Made by a program: the position numbers and the translations under genes. The notes beneath the pieces are model-generated. The model was not told the origin of the DNA and searched no databases. It saw nothing but the letters and a program-made list of their open reading frames with translations. From Brevundimonas naejangsanensis DSM 23858 (GTDB taxonomy: Bacteria; Pseudomonadota; Alphaproteobacteria; Caulobacterales; Caulobacteraceae), in the NCBI RefSeq assembly GCF_000421705.1, contig NZ_ATXN01000002.1:1364001-1428000 (forward strand): DNA of 64,000 nt. Reading direction: 5' to 3'. Positions within the stretch are counted from its first letter, which is position 1. The number at the start of each line of letters is the position of its first letter. Shown here one piece after another: positions 9,301 to 16,679 of this stretch.

Positions 9301-9897
9301 GTGGTTGTCTCATCCACTTCGGGCGAAAGCCCCAGCGTGGCGTCCCTTCGTGCGGCGGGCATCCTGGAATCGGACACCCGATACAAGTGGGATCGGCTGG
9401 TCACGCTGCACGGCAAGCTGGGCTACGCGTTCGGGCAGAACCTGGTCTACGGGACCGCAGGCGTGGGCTGGATGAACGAAACCCAGACTCGTCGCCAGTA
9501 CCGCTCGACGCCGCCCACAAGCCGAACTGATTTCGGCATCAGCAGCTATTCGCCCGGCGGCCTGCCACTCGAACACTATTTCACCGAGCAGGACCGCCAT
9601 GTCCGAACCGGCGCCGTGCTTGGCGTTGGGGCCGAGCGGGCCCTCAACGACCGCTGGTCGCTGCGCGCTGAATACAACTACGCCAACTTCGGGCGCGAGA
9701 CGTTTGAATATGAGGATGCACGCGCTGGCGTGGGTCTGGCCTATTCGTTCGATGGCTTTGTCCGCGACCCTGTGACCGGAGAGCGCGTGCGCGTCTCCAA
9801 ATCCGGCCCCGGCACCATCAACATCGTCGAGGGCCGCAAGGTCCGTTCGGACGCGGATCTGCACACGGTCCGCATCGGCCTCAGCTACCGCTTCTGA
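6345..9897 (+). pseudogene. STN-TonB-dependent receptor fused to an Omp25/31-like barrel, one frameshift
   Basis: A heme- or siderophore-type receptor in which the reading frame breaks once. Start ATG 6345 follows GGAAGGA. A signal peptide (to about residue 38, ending PVAAQA) precedes an STN signalling domain (SFDIPAQSLSSALAVFGRQ to about residue 117), then the plug (YVTPGSVSVINRDQLEAYP; LDVNIRGMQGQGRVPVTVDG) and the barrel. At the GGGGG run 7730-7734 the frame shifts; removing one G joins LASTTG to LFQNTIFSKTDLDRF and gives about 1183 residues. The receptor barrel closes at GRTFRIGLSQTF (base 9000, residue ~885). A second barrel follows, from DWTGPYVGLDFGYG (residue ~908) to LHTVRIGLSYRF, with GKLGYAFGQNLVYGTAGVG and SLRAEYNYANFG in between. 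That order matches the small Omp25/Omp31/opacity-type outer-membrane proteins. NPDL is present in the barrel, but no clear heme-ligand His sits in the FRAP/NPNL-like loop. Confidence 0.88.
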
Positions 9898-9923
9898 CCC
9901 GCACCCCAGTAGGAGTTTAATCC

Positions 9924-10514
9924 ATGACCGATACGATTGATCTGCCCCGGTCCAAGCGGCTGAAGGCCCTGACGCATGAGGTCCATGACCGGCTGGACAA
10001 GTCGATCATGGAGGCGTCGTCTTTCGACAGCCTTGAGGGGTATGGCCGGTTCGCCGGGGTGCAGTGGACGTTTCACCGCGACATCGACGCCCTCTATGAC
10101 GACGCAGGCCTGGTTGCATTGTTGCCGGACCTGCCCGAGCGTCGGCGTCTGGCGCTGATCGCGGCCGACCTGGCGGATCTGGGACGGGACACGCCGCCGG
10201 TCGAGACGCCGCCGGTGTTCCAGCCCGGTCAGCCGGTGGACGCAGCCACGGCGCTGGGCTGGCTCTACGTGGCAGAAGGTTCGAACCTCGGCGCGGCGCT
10301 GCTGCGCAAGGAGGCCGCCAAGCTGGGGCTGTCCGACGACCACGGCGCCCGGCATCTGGCGCCGTTCGGCGATGGCCCCGCGGCTCACTGGCGCGCCTTC
10401 ACCGCAGCGCTGGACGCCGCCAAACTGTCTGCGCAAGAGGAGGATCGCGCCGTCGCCGGCGCCAACGCCGCTTTCGCGCGCGTTCAGTCCCTGGCCAATG
10501 CCGCGCTTGGCTGA
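9924..10514 (+). CDS. Biliverdin-producing heme oxygenase
   Basis: Cytoplasmic enzyme that opens heme to biliverdin, CO and free iron. The protein has 196 residues, usual for bacterial HemO/BphO-type enzymes. The N-terminus has the proximal-ligand helix LKALTHEVHDRLD, with His21 (or His18) the likely iron ligand. The distal helix and family signature WLYVAEGSNLGAALLRKEA lies near residues 112-131. AGGAG precedes the ATG by 8 bp, and the gene starts only 26 bp after the receptor. Its place in the FecIR-receptor-TonB cluster argues for iron release from imported heme rather than bilin supply to a phytochrome; no phytochrome gene is in the window. Confidence 0.9.
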   Translation: MTDTIDLPRSKRLKALTHEVHDRLDKSIMEASSFDSLEGYGRFAGVQWTFHRDIDALYDDAGLVALLPDLPERRRLALIAADLADLGRDTPPVETPPVFQPGQPVDAATALGWLYVAEGSNLGAALLRKEAAKLGLSDDHGARHLAPFGDGPAAHWRAFTAALDAAKLSAQEEDRAVAGANAAFARVQSLANAALG

Positions 10515-10546
10515 GGTCACGACCATGCCGGGGCGCTGGCGACCCC

Positions 10547-10921
10547 ATGCGAGCAGGGTGGCTGGCTCTTGGCCTGATGTTTGTCGGGCTGGGCTTCATC
10601 GGAGCTTTCGTTCCGCTGATGCCGACGACCATCTTCCTGATCCTGGCCGCCGCCTGCTTTACGCGATCGTCGCCACGGCTGGAGGCCTGGCTTCTGAACC
10701 ACCCTCGGTTCGGGCCGACCCTGCGCGCCTGGCGGGCCGAGGGCGCTGTGCCGCGCCGGGCCAAGATCGCCGCCTGTCTGGGTATGGCGGTGGGTTTTGG
10801 TCTGTTCTGGCTGGTGGTTCGACCTGGTCTCTGGCTGGGCCTGACGGTGGCGGTCGCTATGACGGTCTGCGCGGTCTTCGTGGCTTCACGCCCGTCGTCG
10901 GGAGGCCAGAATGGCGTTTGA
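10547..10921 (+). CDS. YbaN-like (DUF454) small membrane protein
   Basis: Inner-membrane protein of 124 residues with four hydrophobic stretches, about residues 5-35 (two short helices) and 77-113. The N-terminal GxxFxxLGFIGAFVPLMPTT and the following FLILAAACFTRSSPRLEAWLL are the hallmark of the YbaN/DUF454 family, whose function is not established. The start at 10547 lies 32 bp after the heme oxygenase stop, and the 3' end overlaps the TonB gene by 11 bp, so it belongs to the heme operon. I saw no clear ribosome site, so translation may depend on the upstream gene. Confidence 0.82.
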   Translation: MRAGWLALGLMFVGLGFIGAFVPLMPTTIFLILAAACFTRSSPRLEAWLLNHPRFGPTLRAWRAEGAVPRRAKIAACLGMAVGFGLFWLVVRPGLWLGLTVAVAMTVCAVFVASRPSSGGQNGV

Positions 10922-11663
10922 CCTGACGACTGCTGCGGCGCCCTGCGGCGCCGAGGTTCGAAGCGGCGCCCGATCTCGTCGCCGGCGGCGGTGGGGCGTG
11001 GGCGTTGCGGCCTCGGTCTTGCTGCACGTTACGCCTCTGGTCGTGGCGGGCGGGCTATGGGCTGCGCGTCCGCCCGTGGTCCTGCCGCCTGAGCAGGTGT
11101 TTGAGGTTGAGCTGGTGCGCTTCCAGGCGCCGCCGCGCCCGCTATCCGAGCGCCCGCCCGGTCCGATGCAGGCCGAGGCGGCTGCCCAGCAGTCTTCTCC
11201 CAAGCCTCGGATACAACCTCGCCTTCAGGTCGCCGCCGCAGTTGACGTCGAACCGCTGACGGCGCCCCAAACGACGCCTCGCATTGAGAGCGCGGCCCAG
11301 ACCCAACCGTCAACAGAAGCCATGGCGCCGCCCAGCCGTGACGCTCCGCCCGCCGCCTCTGCATCCTCTGCCGCCCAGACATGGGAAGGCCGAATTCTGG
11401 CTCATCTGGAAAGTCGCAAACGCTATCCGGCCGAAGCGCGCGCACGGCGCCTTCAGGGGGTGGCCTATGTCAATTTCATCATGGACCGGCAGGGCAGGGT
11501 GCTTTCCTCCAAACTGGAACGCAGTTCGGGTCATCCCGCCCTGGATCGCGAAGCCCTGGCCCTGCTCCAGCGCGCCCAACCCCTGCCCGCGCCGCCCGCC
11601 GAGACGCCGGGCGAACGCATCACCCTGACCGTCCCTGTCGACTTCTTCACGCGAGGGCGATGA
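10911..11663 (+). CDS. TonB-family energy transducer
   Basis: Periplasm-spanning protein that couples the ExbBD proton motor to an outer-membrane receptor. It has 250 residues. A basic N-terminus (RSRRRRRW) leads into one membrane helix (residues ~29-48) that contains the conserved Ser/His pattern ASVLLHV. Then comes a Pro/Ala/Gln-rich linker (about 55-160) and a C-terminal TonB domain (ILAHLESRKRYPAEARARR, GVAYVNFIMDRQGRVLSSKL, then PVDFF). It overlaps the DUF454 gene by 11 bp and is the last gene of the heme cluster, so it is probably the dedicated partner of the large receptor. No exbB or exbD is in the window. Confidence 0.9.
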   Translation: MAFDLTTAAAPCGAEVRSGARSRRRRRWGVGVAASVLLHVTPLVVAGGLWAARPPVVLPPEQVFEVELVRFQAPPRPLSERPPGPMQAEAAAQQSSPKPRIQPRLQVAAAVDVEPLTAPQTTPRIESAAQTQPSTEAMAPPSRDAPPAASASSAAQTWEGRILAHLESRKRYPAEARARRLQGVAYVNFIMDRQGRVLSSKLERSSGHPALDREALALLQRAQPLPAPPAETPGERITLTVPVDFFTRGR

Positions 11664-11939
11664 TGGCTTGAAACGCAGAATGTGAGCTTTCGGCGATGAG
11701 GCCAATTACCGTTCCTGGCGCGTCGCTGACGTTAGCGGCTCCGCCAAGGATGGTTAGCGGACGTGGACGCTAATCGCAGGACTTTGCGTGAGCGCATAGG
11801 CTATCGGCTCCGCCAACGCCGCCCTTCGGATAGCCCCCGGCGAACCTTCGCGACGGCCGGCCCTGCCTGCGCAGCTTATCGCTTGTTTTGAGCAGGTTTC
11901 GACTGGTCTCGACAGGAAAGATAAAGGCCGCCCTTGACC
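11664..11939. other. Intergenic region between the heme cluster and the his operon
   Basis: No convincing gene. It holds two short hairpins (TTAGCG/CGCTAA at 11754-11773 and GGCTATC/GATAGCC at 11799-11835). The phrase GGCTCCGCCAA occurs twice, near 11737 and 11806. The hairpins lack a T-run, so I do not call them terminators. The promoter of the his operon should lie at the right end. Confidence 0.5.
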
Positions 11940-11965
11940 GTTCCATTGTTACAGCATAATGGAAC
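11940..11965. promoter_or_regulatory. Perfect palindrome, candidate operator of the TrpR-like regulator
   Basis: GTTCCATT (11940-11947) and AATGGAAC (11958-11965) are perfect 8-bp inverted arms separated by 10 bp. The site ends 5 bp before the preferred ATG (11971) of the TrpR-like gene and covers its GGAA ribosome site. Binding there would block expression of that gene and, by position, of the his genes behind it. Half-site spacing is close to one helical turn and a half, suited to a dimeric helix-turn-helix protein. Confidence 0.6.
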
Positions 11966-11970
11966 GCGCC

Positions 11971-12255
11971 ATGAGCACCGACGCCGCCAGGACTGCATTG
12001 CTGGACGCCCTGCTCTCGCTGAAAACGCGGGAGGAGGCGGACGCGTTTCTGGCCGACCTGTGCACCCCGGCCGAGCTGCGCGCCATGGCCGAGCGGTGGC
12101 AGGTGGCGCGGATGCTGGACGCCGGGGACAGAACCTATCGCGAGATCGCCGCCGAGGCGCCCGCCAGCCCTACCACCGTGGTGCGCGTCGCGCGCTCCCT
12201 GAAGGACATGCCGCACCAGGGCTATCGGCTGGTGCTGGACAGACTGAAAGCCTGA
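11971..12255 (+). CDS. YerC/YecD-type TrpR-related DNA-binding regulator
   Basis: Small all-helical DNA-binding protein of the Trp-repressor superfamily. I chose ATG 11971 (94 residues, MSTDAARTALLDALLSL). The ATG at 11959 lies inside the palindromic operator candidate and adds only MERA. The protein shows the TrpR-like core TPAELRAMAERWQVARMLD and a helix-turn-helix TYREIAAEAPASPTTVVRVA. It sits 9 bp before hisG, heading the histidine operon. In Xanthomonadales a TrpR-family protein is known as a histidine-biosynthesis repressor (HisR), so an analogous role with histidine or an intermediate as co-repressor is likely, but inferred. Confidence 0.82.
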   Translation: MSTDAARTALLDALLSLKTREEADAFLADLCTPAELRAMAERWQVARMLDAGDRTYREIAAEAPASPTTVVRVARSLKDMPHQGYRLVLDRLKA

Positions 12256-12264
12256 GTTGACATC

Positions 12265-13146
12265 ATGAGCACGGTTCAGGGGCGGCTGCGCATCGCCGTC
12301 CAGAAATCCGGCCGTCTGGCCGAACGCAGCCTCGATCTGGTCCGCGATGCGGGCCTGCGCGTGGTCAAAGGCAACAACGACCTGCTGTATCGGATCGAGA
12401 ACTATCCGATCGACCTGCTGCGGGTGCGCGACGACGACATTCCGACCTTCGTGGCGGACGGGGTCTGCGATCTGGGCATCGTCGGCGAGAATGTGCTGGA
12501 GGAAGTGAAGAACGGCGGGCCGAACGCAGAGGTCGTCATGCCTCTGGGCTTCGGTCGATGCACGCTGAAGATCGCGACGCCGCCGGGGCTGGACTACGCC
12601 GGGCCGACGTCGCTGCAGGGCCTGCGGATCGCCACCTCCTATCCCAAGATCCTGCGGCGCTTTCTGGATGAGGCGGGGGTGGACGCCGACATCGTCACCA
12701 TGCGCGGCGCGGTCGAGGTGGCGCCGCGGCTGAAGCTGGCCGCCGCCATCTGCGATCTGGTCTCGACCGGGGCCACGCTGGAGGCCAACGGCCTGAGCGC
12801 GCGCGAGACGGTGCTGGACAGTCAGGCGGTGCTGATCAAGGCGCCGACCGCGCCCGAAGCGGGTCTGCAGCACCTGCTGGACTCCATCGTCGAGCGGATG
12901 GCGGGCGTGGTGTCGTCGCAGGGGGCCAAATACGTGATGCTGAACGCGCCGCGCGCGGCGCTGGACCGGATCACCGCCCTGTTGCCCGGCGCAGGGTCGC
13001 CAACCGTCATGCCCCTGTCGGGCCGCGACGACGCCGTGGCCGTCCACGCCGTGTGTCAGGAGGCGGTCTTCTGGGAAACGCTGGAGAAACTGAAGGCCGA
13101 AGGGGCGTCGGCCATACTGGTCCTGCCCATCGAGAAGATGATGTGA
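12265..13146 (+). CDS. hisG: ATP phosphoribosyltransferase (long form)
   Basis: First step of histidine synthesis: ATP plus PRPP gives phosphoribosyl-ATP. At 293 residues with a C-terminal ligand-binding region after about residue 205 (HLLDSIVERMAGVVSSQGA to ILVLPIEK), it is the long form that is feedback-inhibited by histidine and needs no HisZ. Family landmarks: RIAVQKSGRLAERSLDL at the N-terminus, FVADGVCDLGIVGENVL near residue 70, and the PRPP loop LVSTGATLEANGL near residue 170. The stop overlaps the hisD start by one base (TGATGA), indicating translational coupling. Confidence 0.96.
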   Translation: MSTVQGRLRIAVQKSGRLAERSLDLVRDAGLRVVKGNNDLLYRIENYPIDLLRVRDDDIPTFVADGVCDLGIVGENVLEEVKNGGPNAEVVMPLGFGRCTLKIATPPGLDYAGPTSLQGLRIATSYPKILRRFLDEAGVDADIVTMRGAVEVAPRLKLAAAICDLVSTGATLEANGLSARETVLDSQAVLIKAPTAPEAGLQHLLDSIVERMAGVVSSQGAKYVMLNAPRAALDRITALLPGAGSPTVMPLSGRDDAVAVHAVCQEAVFWETLEKLKAEGASAILVLPIEKMM

Positions 13147-14453
13147 TGAAGCGTATCGACTGGAACCAACTGGACGCCGCCGGGCGCAAAGCCGCTTTGG
13201 CCCGCCCGCAGCGTCGCACCGAGGGCTTCGTCTCCAGCGTGGTGCGCGAAATCTTCGACGACGTGCAGGCGCGCGGCGGCGAGGCCGTGAGCGACTGGGC
13301 GACCCGTCTGGACGGCGCCCCGCCGCGCCGCATCGAAATCACCGAGGCCGCTGCGACCAAGGCGCGTCGCGACCTACCGCCCGCCGCCGCCCGCGCCCTG
13401 CGGGTCGCCGCCGACAATGTGCGCGTCTTCCATCAGGCGACCCGGCCCGAGGATACGCCCTTCATCGAGACGACGCCGGGCGTGAAGTCGAAGCTGGTCT
13501 GGCGGCCCATCAGCTCGGCGGGACTGTATGTTCCGGGCGGGACGGCGCCGTTGTTTTCATCGCTGCTGATGCTGGCCATACCGGCTGGCGTGGCCGGGGT
13601 CAGGCGGCGCGTCGCCGTCACCCCGCCGTCGAAGGACGGCTCGGTCCACCCCGCCATGATCGCCGCCGCCGCCGAGGCGGGGCTGGATGAGTTATGGCTG
13701 CTGGGCGGGGCGCAGGCCATCGCCGCCCTGACCTTCGGCGTCGAACTGGAAGGCGGCGTCATCGCCCCCGTCGACAAACTGTTCGGTCCCGGCAACGCCT
13801 ATGTCGCCGAGGCCAAGCGTTACGCCGCCTCCCTACCCGCCGGCCCGGCGCAGGACCTTCCGGCGGGGCCGTCGGAACTGCTGGTCATCGCCGACCGCGA
13901 CGCTGATTTCGAGATCGTCGCGGCGGATCTGTTGAGCCAGGCCGAACATGACGCGGACGCGCAGGTGATCCTTATCTCCGACAGCGGCACGGCCCTGAGC
14001 GAGATCATCGCCGAGGTCGAACGTCAGGTGGAGCGCCTGCCCCGCGCCGCCATCGCCCGCGCGTCTCTGGCCGAGGCCCGCGCCATCCGCGTGCGCGACA
14101 TGGCCGAGGCGTGCGAGGTCGCAAACCTCTATGGCCCCGAACATCTGTCGATCCAGACGGAAGAGGCCGAGCGACTGGTCGAACAGATCGGCGCGGCGGG
14201 CGCCGTCTTCGTCGGGCGCTGGGCGGCGGAAACGCTGGGCGACTACGCCGCCGGGCCGAGCCATGTCCTGCCCACCGACGGCGCGGCGCGGACGATGGGA
14301 GGCGTCACCACCGCCAGCTTCATGACCACCATGTCGGTGCAGACCGTCAGCAAGCAGGGCGCCGCCGCCCTCGCCCCCGTCGCCGCCGCACTGGCCCGAC
14401 TGGAAGGGCTGGAAGCCCACGCCAGAGCCGCTGATCTGAGGAGCGCGGGATGA
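13146..14453 (+). CDS. hisD: Histidinol dehydrogenase
   Basis: Last two steps of histidine synthesis: zinc- and NAD-dependent oxidation of histidinol to histidine. The start is ATG 13146, which shares a base with the hisG stop. The frame continues further upstream, but only inside hisG. The product has 435 residues, normal for HisD. Landmarks: LVWRPISSAGLYVPGG near residue 118, GPGNAYVAEAKR near 215, the zinc-site segment LLSQAEHDADAQ near 262, and YGPEHLSIQT near 330. GPSHVLPTDGAARTMGG follows. A 144-bp palindromic element lies between this gene and the next. Confidence 0.96.
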   Translation: MKRIDWNQLDAAGRKAALARPQRRTEGFVSSVVREIFDDVQARGGEAVSDWATRLDGAPPRRIEITEAAATKARRDLPPAAARALRVAADNVRVFHQATRPEDTPFIETTPGVKSKLVWRPISSAGLYVPGGTAPLFSSLLMLAIPAGVAGVRRRVAVTPPSKDGSVHPAMIAAAAEAGLDELWLLGGAQAIAALTFGVELEGGVIAPVDKLFGPGNAYVAEAKRYAASLPAGPAQDLPAGPSELLVIADRDADFEIVAADLLSQAEHDADAQVILISDSGTALSEIIAEVERQVERLPRAAIARASLAEARAIRVRDMAEACEVANLYGPEHLSIQTEEAERLVEQIGAAGAVFVGRWAAETLGDYAAGPSHVLPTDGAARTMGGVTTASFMTTMSVQTVSKQGAAALAPVAAALARLEGLEAHARAADLRSAG

Positions 14454-14466
14454 CACAGAACCTCTT

Positions 14467-14610
14467 CCTTCTCCCCTTGAGGGAGAAGGTGGCCTGCAGA
14501 GCAGGTCGGATGAGGGGTGTGCTGGCTTCGCCCTCGCCCGTCTCGCCTTTGGACACCGCCCCCTCATCCGTCTCGCTACGCGAGCCGCCTTCTCCCACGA
14601 GGGGAGAAGG
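14467..14610. repeat. Palindromic intergenic element inside the his operon
   Basis: The left end (CCTTCTCCCCTTGAGGGAGA) and the right end (TCTCCCACGAGGGGAGAAGG) are near-perfect inverted copies. The inner CGGATGAGGGG is matched by CCCCTCATCCG. The same design recurs at 20481-20630 and, in a variant form, at 33137-33288. An open frame crosses it, but the repeat explains that. The downstream ribosome site AAAGGA for the hisB fusion lies just outside the element. Confidence 0.85.
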
Positions 14611-14634
14611 GCAGTATGACGCGGGAAAAGGATC

Positions 14635-16068
14635 ATGACGCTGCCCGCCCCCTATCCTCCGCTGGTTTCCGGCGGCGAGGGCCTGGATCGTTATCCGGCC
14701 GAGCCGACCGCGCTGACGGCTCGCATGGCCGCACTTTACGGCGTCGGCGCCGATCAGGTGCTGCCGACGCGCGGGCTGACGCACGGGCTGGAGTTGGTTT
14801 GGCGTCTGGCTGCGCGCGACGATCAGAAGGTGCAGGCGCCCGACGCCGAGCCCTATACGCAACTGGCCGCCCTCTACGCCCGCCCGGCCGACGACGCCGA
14901 CACCGCCGCCGTGATCGTCCGCGCCCTCGGCTCGTCCGAGGCCGTGGCCGAGATGGCTGAGCGCGTCGCCCCCGCCCTGCTGGTCGTGGACGAGGGGCTG
15001 GTCGAGTTCGCCGAGGCGCCGTCCGCTGCGGCGGTGGTGAAGGATCACGCCAATCTGGTCGTGCTGCGCAGCCTGTCGCTGGCCTATGGGCTGGCCGGGG
15101 CGCGGGTCGGGGCGGCGGTCGCGCAGGCGCTGACGCACGCCCGGCTGGCGAGCGTGCTGGAGCCCTACGCCCTGCCCGAAGTTTCCGTGCGGCTGGCGAT
15201 GCAGGCGCTGGACCCGTCGCGGATGATCGAGACGGCGACGCGCATCGACGCCGTGCGCCGCGAGCGCGTCCGTGTCGTCGAGGCCCTGTCGCGCATCATG
15301 GCGCTGGAGGCCGGGGTCGGGCCGGTGATCATCGCCAAGCCCTCCGACCCGGCGAGCGCAGTCGAGGCCCTTCGCCGCTATGGCTTGAGCGCCGATCCGG
15401 CGGGCGAACGCGTGCGCTTGCCCGTCTCGCTGAAGCCCGAGGTCAATGATCGCCTGCTGACCGCCCTGGGCGCCGCCAGCCCCGGCGTCCGCCGCAGCCG
15501 CGTCGGTCAAGCCATCCGCGACACCAAGGAGACGCGCATCGTCTGCGTCGTCGATCTGGACAGCGCCGGGCCGGTGCAGATCGAAACCGGCGTCGGCTTC
15601 TTCGACCACATGATCGAACAGGTGGCGGCGCACGGCGGGTTCTCCATCCGTCTGGCGTGCGAAGGCGACCTGCACATTGACCCGCATCACACGATCGAAG
15701 ACTGCGCCATTGCGCTGGGGCAGGCGCTGAAACAGGCGCTGGGCGAGCGGCGCGGCATCGGCCGCTACGGCTTCGTCCTGCCGATGGACGAGGCCGAGGC
15801 GTCGGTCTCCATCGACCTGTCGGGGCGGCCCTATCCGGTGTTCGAAGGGACGTTCGCCACGCCGATGCTGGGCGATTACCGCACCGATCTGACAGCGCAC
15901 GTCGTGCGGTCTCTGGCCGAAAACCTGGGCGCAGCGATCCACGTCCGCGTCACCGGCGACGACGACCACCACAAGACCGAAGCCGTGTTCAAGGCGCTGG
16001 GCCGCGCCCTGCGTCAGGCGATCCGCGTCGAAGGCGATGTGGTGCCCAGCACAAAGGGCGTGCTGTGA
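14635..16068 (+). CDS. hisB: Pseudo-HisC domain fused to imidazoleglycerol-phosphate dehydratase (HisB)
   Basis: The C-terminal ~195 residues (from about 283) are a complete HisB dehydratase, the sixth step of the pathway, with metal motifs HHTIEDCAIALGQAL and DDDHHKTEAVFKALGRALR. The N-terminal ~280 residues have the fold pattern of histidinol-phosphate aminotransferase: LDRYPAEPTALTARMAALYG, LLVVDEGLVEFAE, and YGLAGARVG. The PLP-binding lysine is gone, however: the usual SKxYGLAG reads SLAYGLAG, with Leu149 encoded by CTG at 15079-15081. The NPNNPTG motif and the GSDE loop are also missing (GLTH instead). The domain is therefore very unlikely to transaminate and may be structural or regulatory. 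Start ATG 14635 follows AAAGGA. The end overlaps hisH. A working HisC must be encoded elsewhere. Confidence 0.9.
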   Translation: MTLPAPYPPLVSGGEGLDRYPAEPTALTARMAALYGVGADQVLPTRGLTHGLELVWRLAARDDQKVQAPDAEPYTQLAALYARPADDADTAAVIVRALGSSEAVAEMAERVAPALLVVDEGLVEFAEAPSAAAVVKDHANLVVLRSLSLAYGLAGARVGAAVAQALTHARLASVLEPYALPEVSVRLAMQALDPSRMIETATRIDAVRRERVRVVEALSRIMALEAGVGPVIIAKPSDPASAVEALRRYGLSADPAGERVRLPVSLKPEVNDRLLTALGAASPGVRRSRVGQAIRDTKETRIVCVVDLDSAGPVQIETGVGFFDHMIEQVAAHGGFSIRLACEGDLHIDPHHTIEDCAIALGQALKQALGERRGIGRYGFVLPMDEAEASVSIDLSGRPYPVFEGTFATPMLGDYRTDLTAHVVRSLAENLGAAIHVRVTGDDDHHKTEAVFKALGRALRQAIRVEGDVVPSTKGVL

Positions 16069-16679
16069 ACGTCACCCTGATCGGCTACGGCTCGGGCAAT
16101 GTCGCCTCGGTGCGGTTCGCGCTGGAGCGGCTGGGCGCGCGGGTGCGGATCACCGACGATCCCGCCGATGTGGCTGAAGCCGAGCGGATTATCCTGCCCG
16201 GCGTCGGCGCAGCCGGTTACGCCATGCAGCGGCTGAAGGCGCTGGGCCTGATCGAGCCGCTGCGGCGCTTCCCGCGTCCCTTGCTGGGCGTCTGTCTGGG
16301 CCAGCAGTTGCTGTTCGAGACGAGTGCGGAAGACGAGGACGCCGAGAACGGGGGCGCCGACCTGCTGGGTCTGATCCCCGGCCGGGTCGAGGCCATCCTG
16401 CCCGCCCCGTCGCGCCCCTCGCCGCACATGGGCTGGAGCCGCCTGAGCATCCGGCGCGACAATCCGCTGCTGGACGGCGTCCAGTCCGGCGACTGGGCCT
16501 ATTTCGTCCACGGCTTTGTCTGCCCGGACGGCCCGGCGACCCTCGCCGCCGCCGATTACGGCATCGCTGTCCCCGCCGTAGTCAACAGCGCCAACCGCTG
16601 GGGTTGCCAGTTCCACCCGGAACGTTCGGCGGCCGCCGGGGCGCGTATTCTGAAGAACTTCCTGGAGTTGCCCGCGTGA
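16065..16679 (+). CDS. hisH: Imidazole glycerol phosphate synthase, glutaminase subunit
   Basis: Releases ammonia from glutamine and channels it to HisF. The protein has 204 residues and starts at GTG 16065, overlapping the hisB stop by 4 bp. The class-I glutamine amidotransferase triad is visible: nucleophile Cys77 in LLGVCLGQQLLFE, and the His and Glu in CQFHPERS near residue 185. The oxyanion segment LPGVGAAGYAMQRL precedes the nucleophile. It carries a slightly longer, acidic insert (SAEDEDAENGGADL) after the nucleophile region. The stop overlaps the hisA start. Confidence 0.95.
   Translation: MNVTLIGYGSGNVASVRFALERLGARVRITDDPADVAEAERIILPGVGAAGYAMQRLKALGLIEPLRRFPRPLLGVCLGQQLLFETSAEDEDAENGGADLLGLIPGRVEAILPAPSRPSPHMGWSRLSIRRDNPLLDGVQSGDWAYFVHGFVCPDGPATLAAADYGIAVPAVVNSANRWGCQFHPERSAAAGARILKNFLELPA

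Noticed and set aside
11754-11835. Terminator after tonB
   Set aside because: Two short hairpins are present but none is followed by a T-run; left as hairpins in the intergenic note.
14467-14638. Small reading frame or CRISPR-like repeat in the hisD-hisB gap
   Set aside because: The sequence is a palindromic repeat present at two other sites; there are no regularly spaced direct repeats or spacers.
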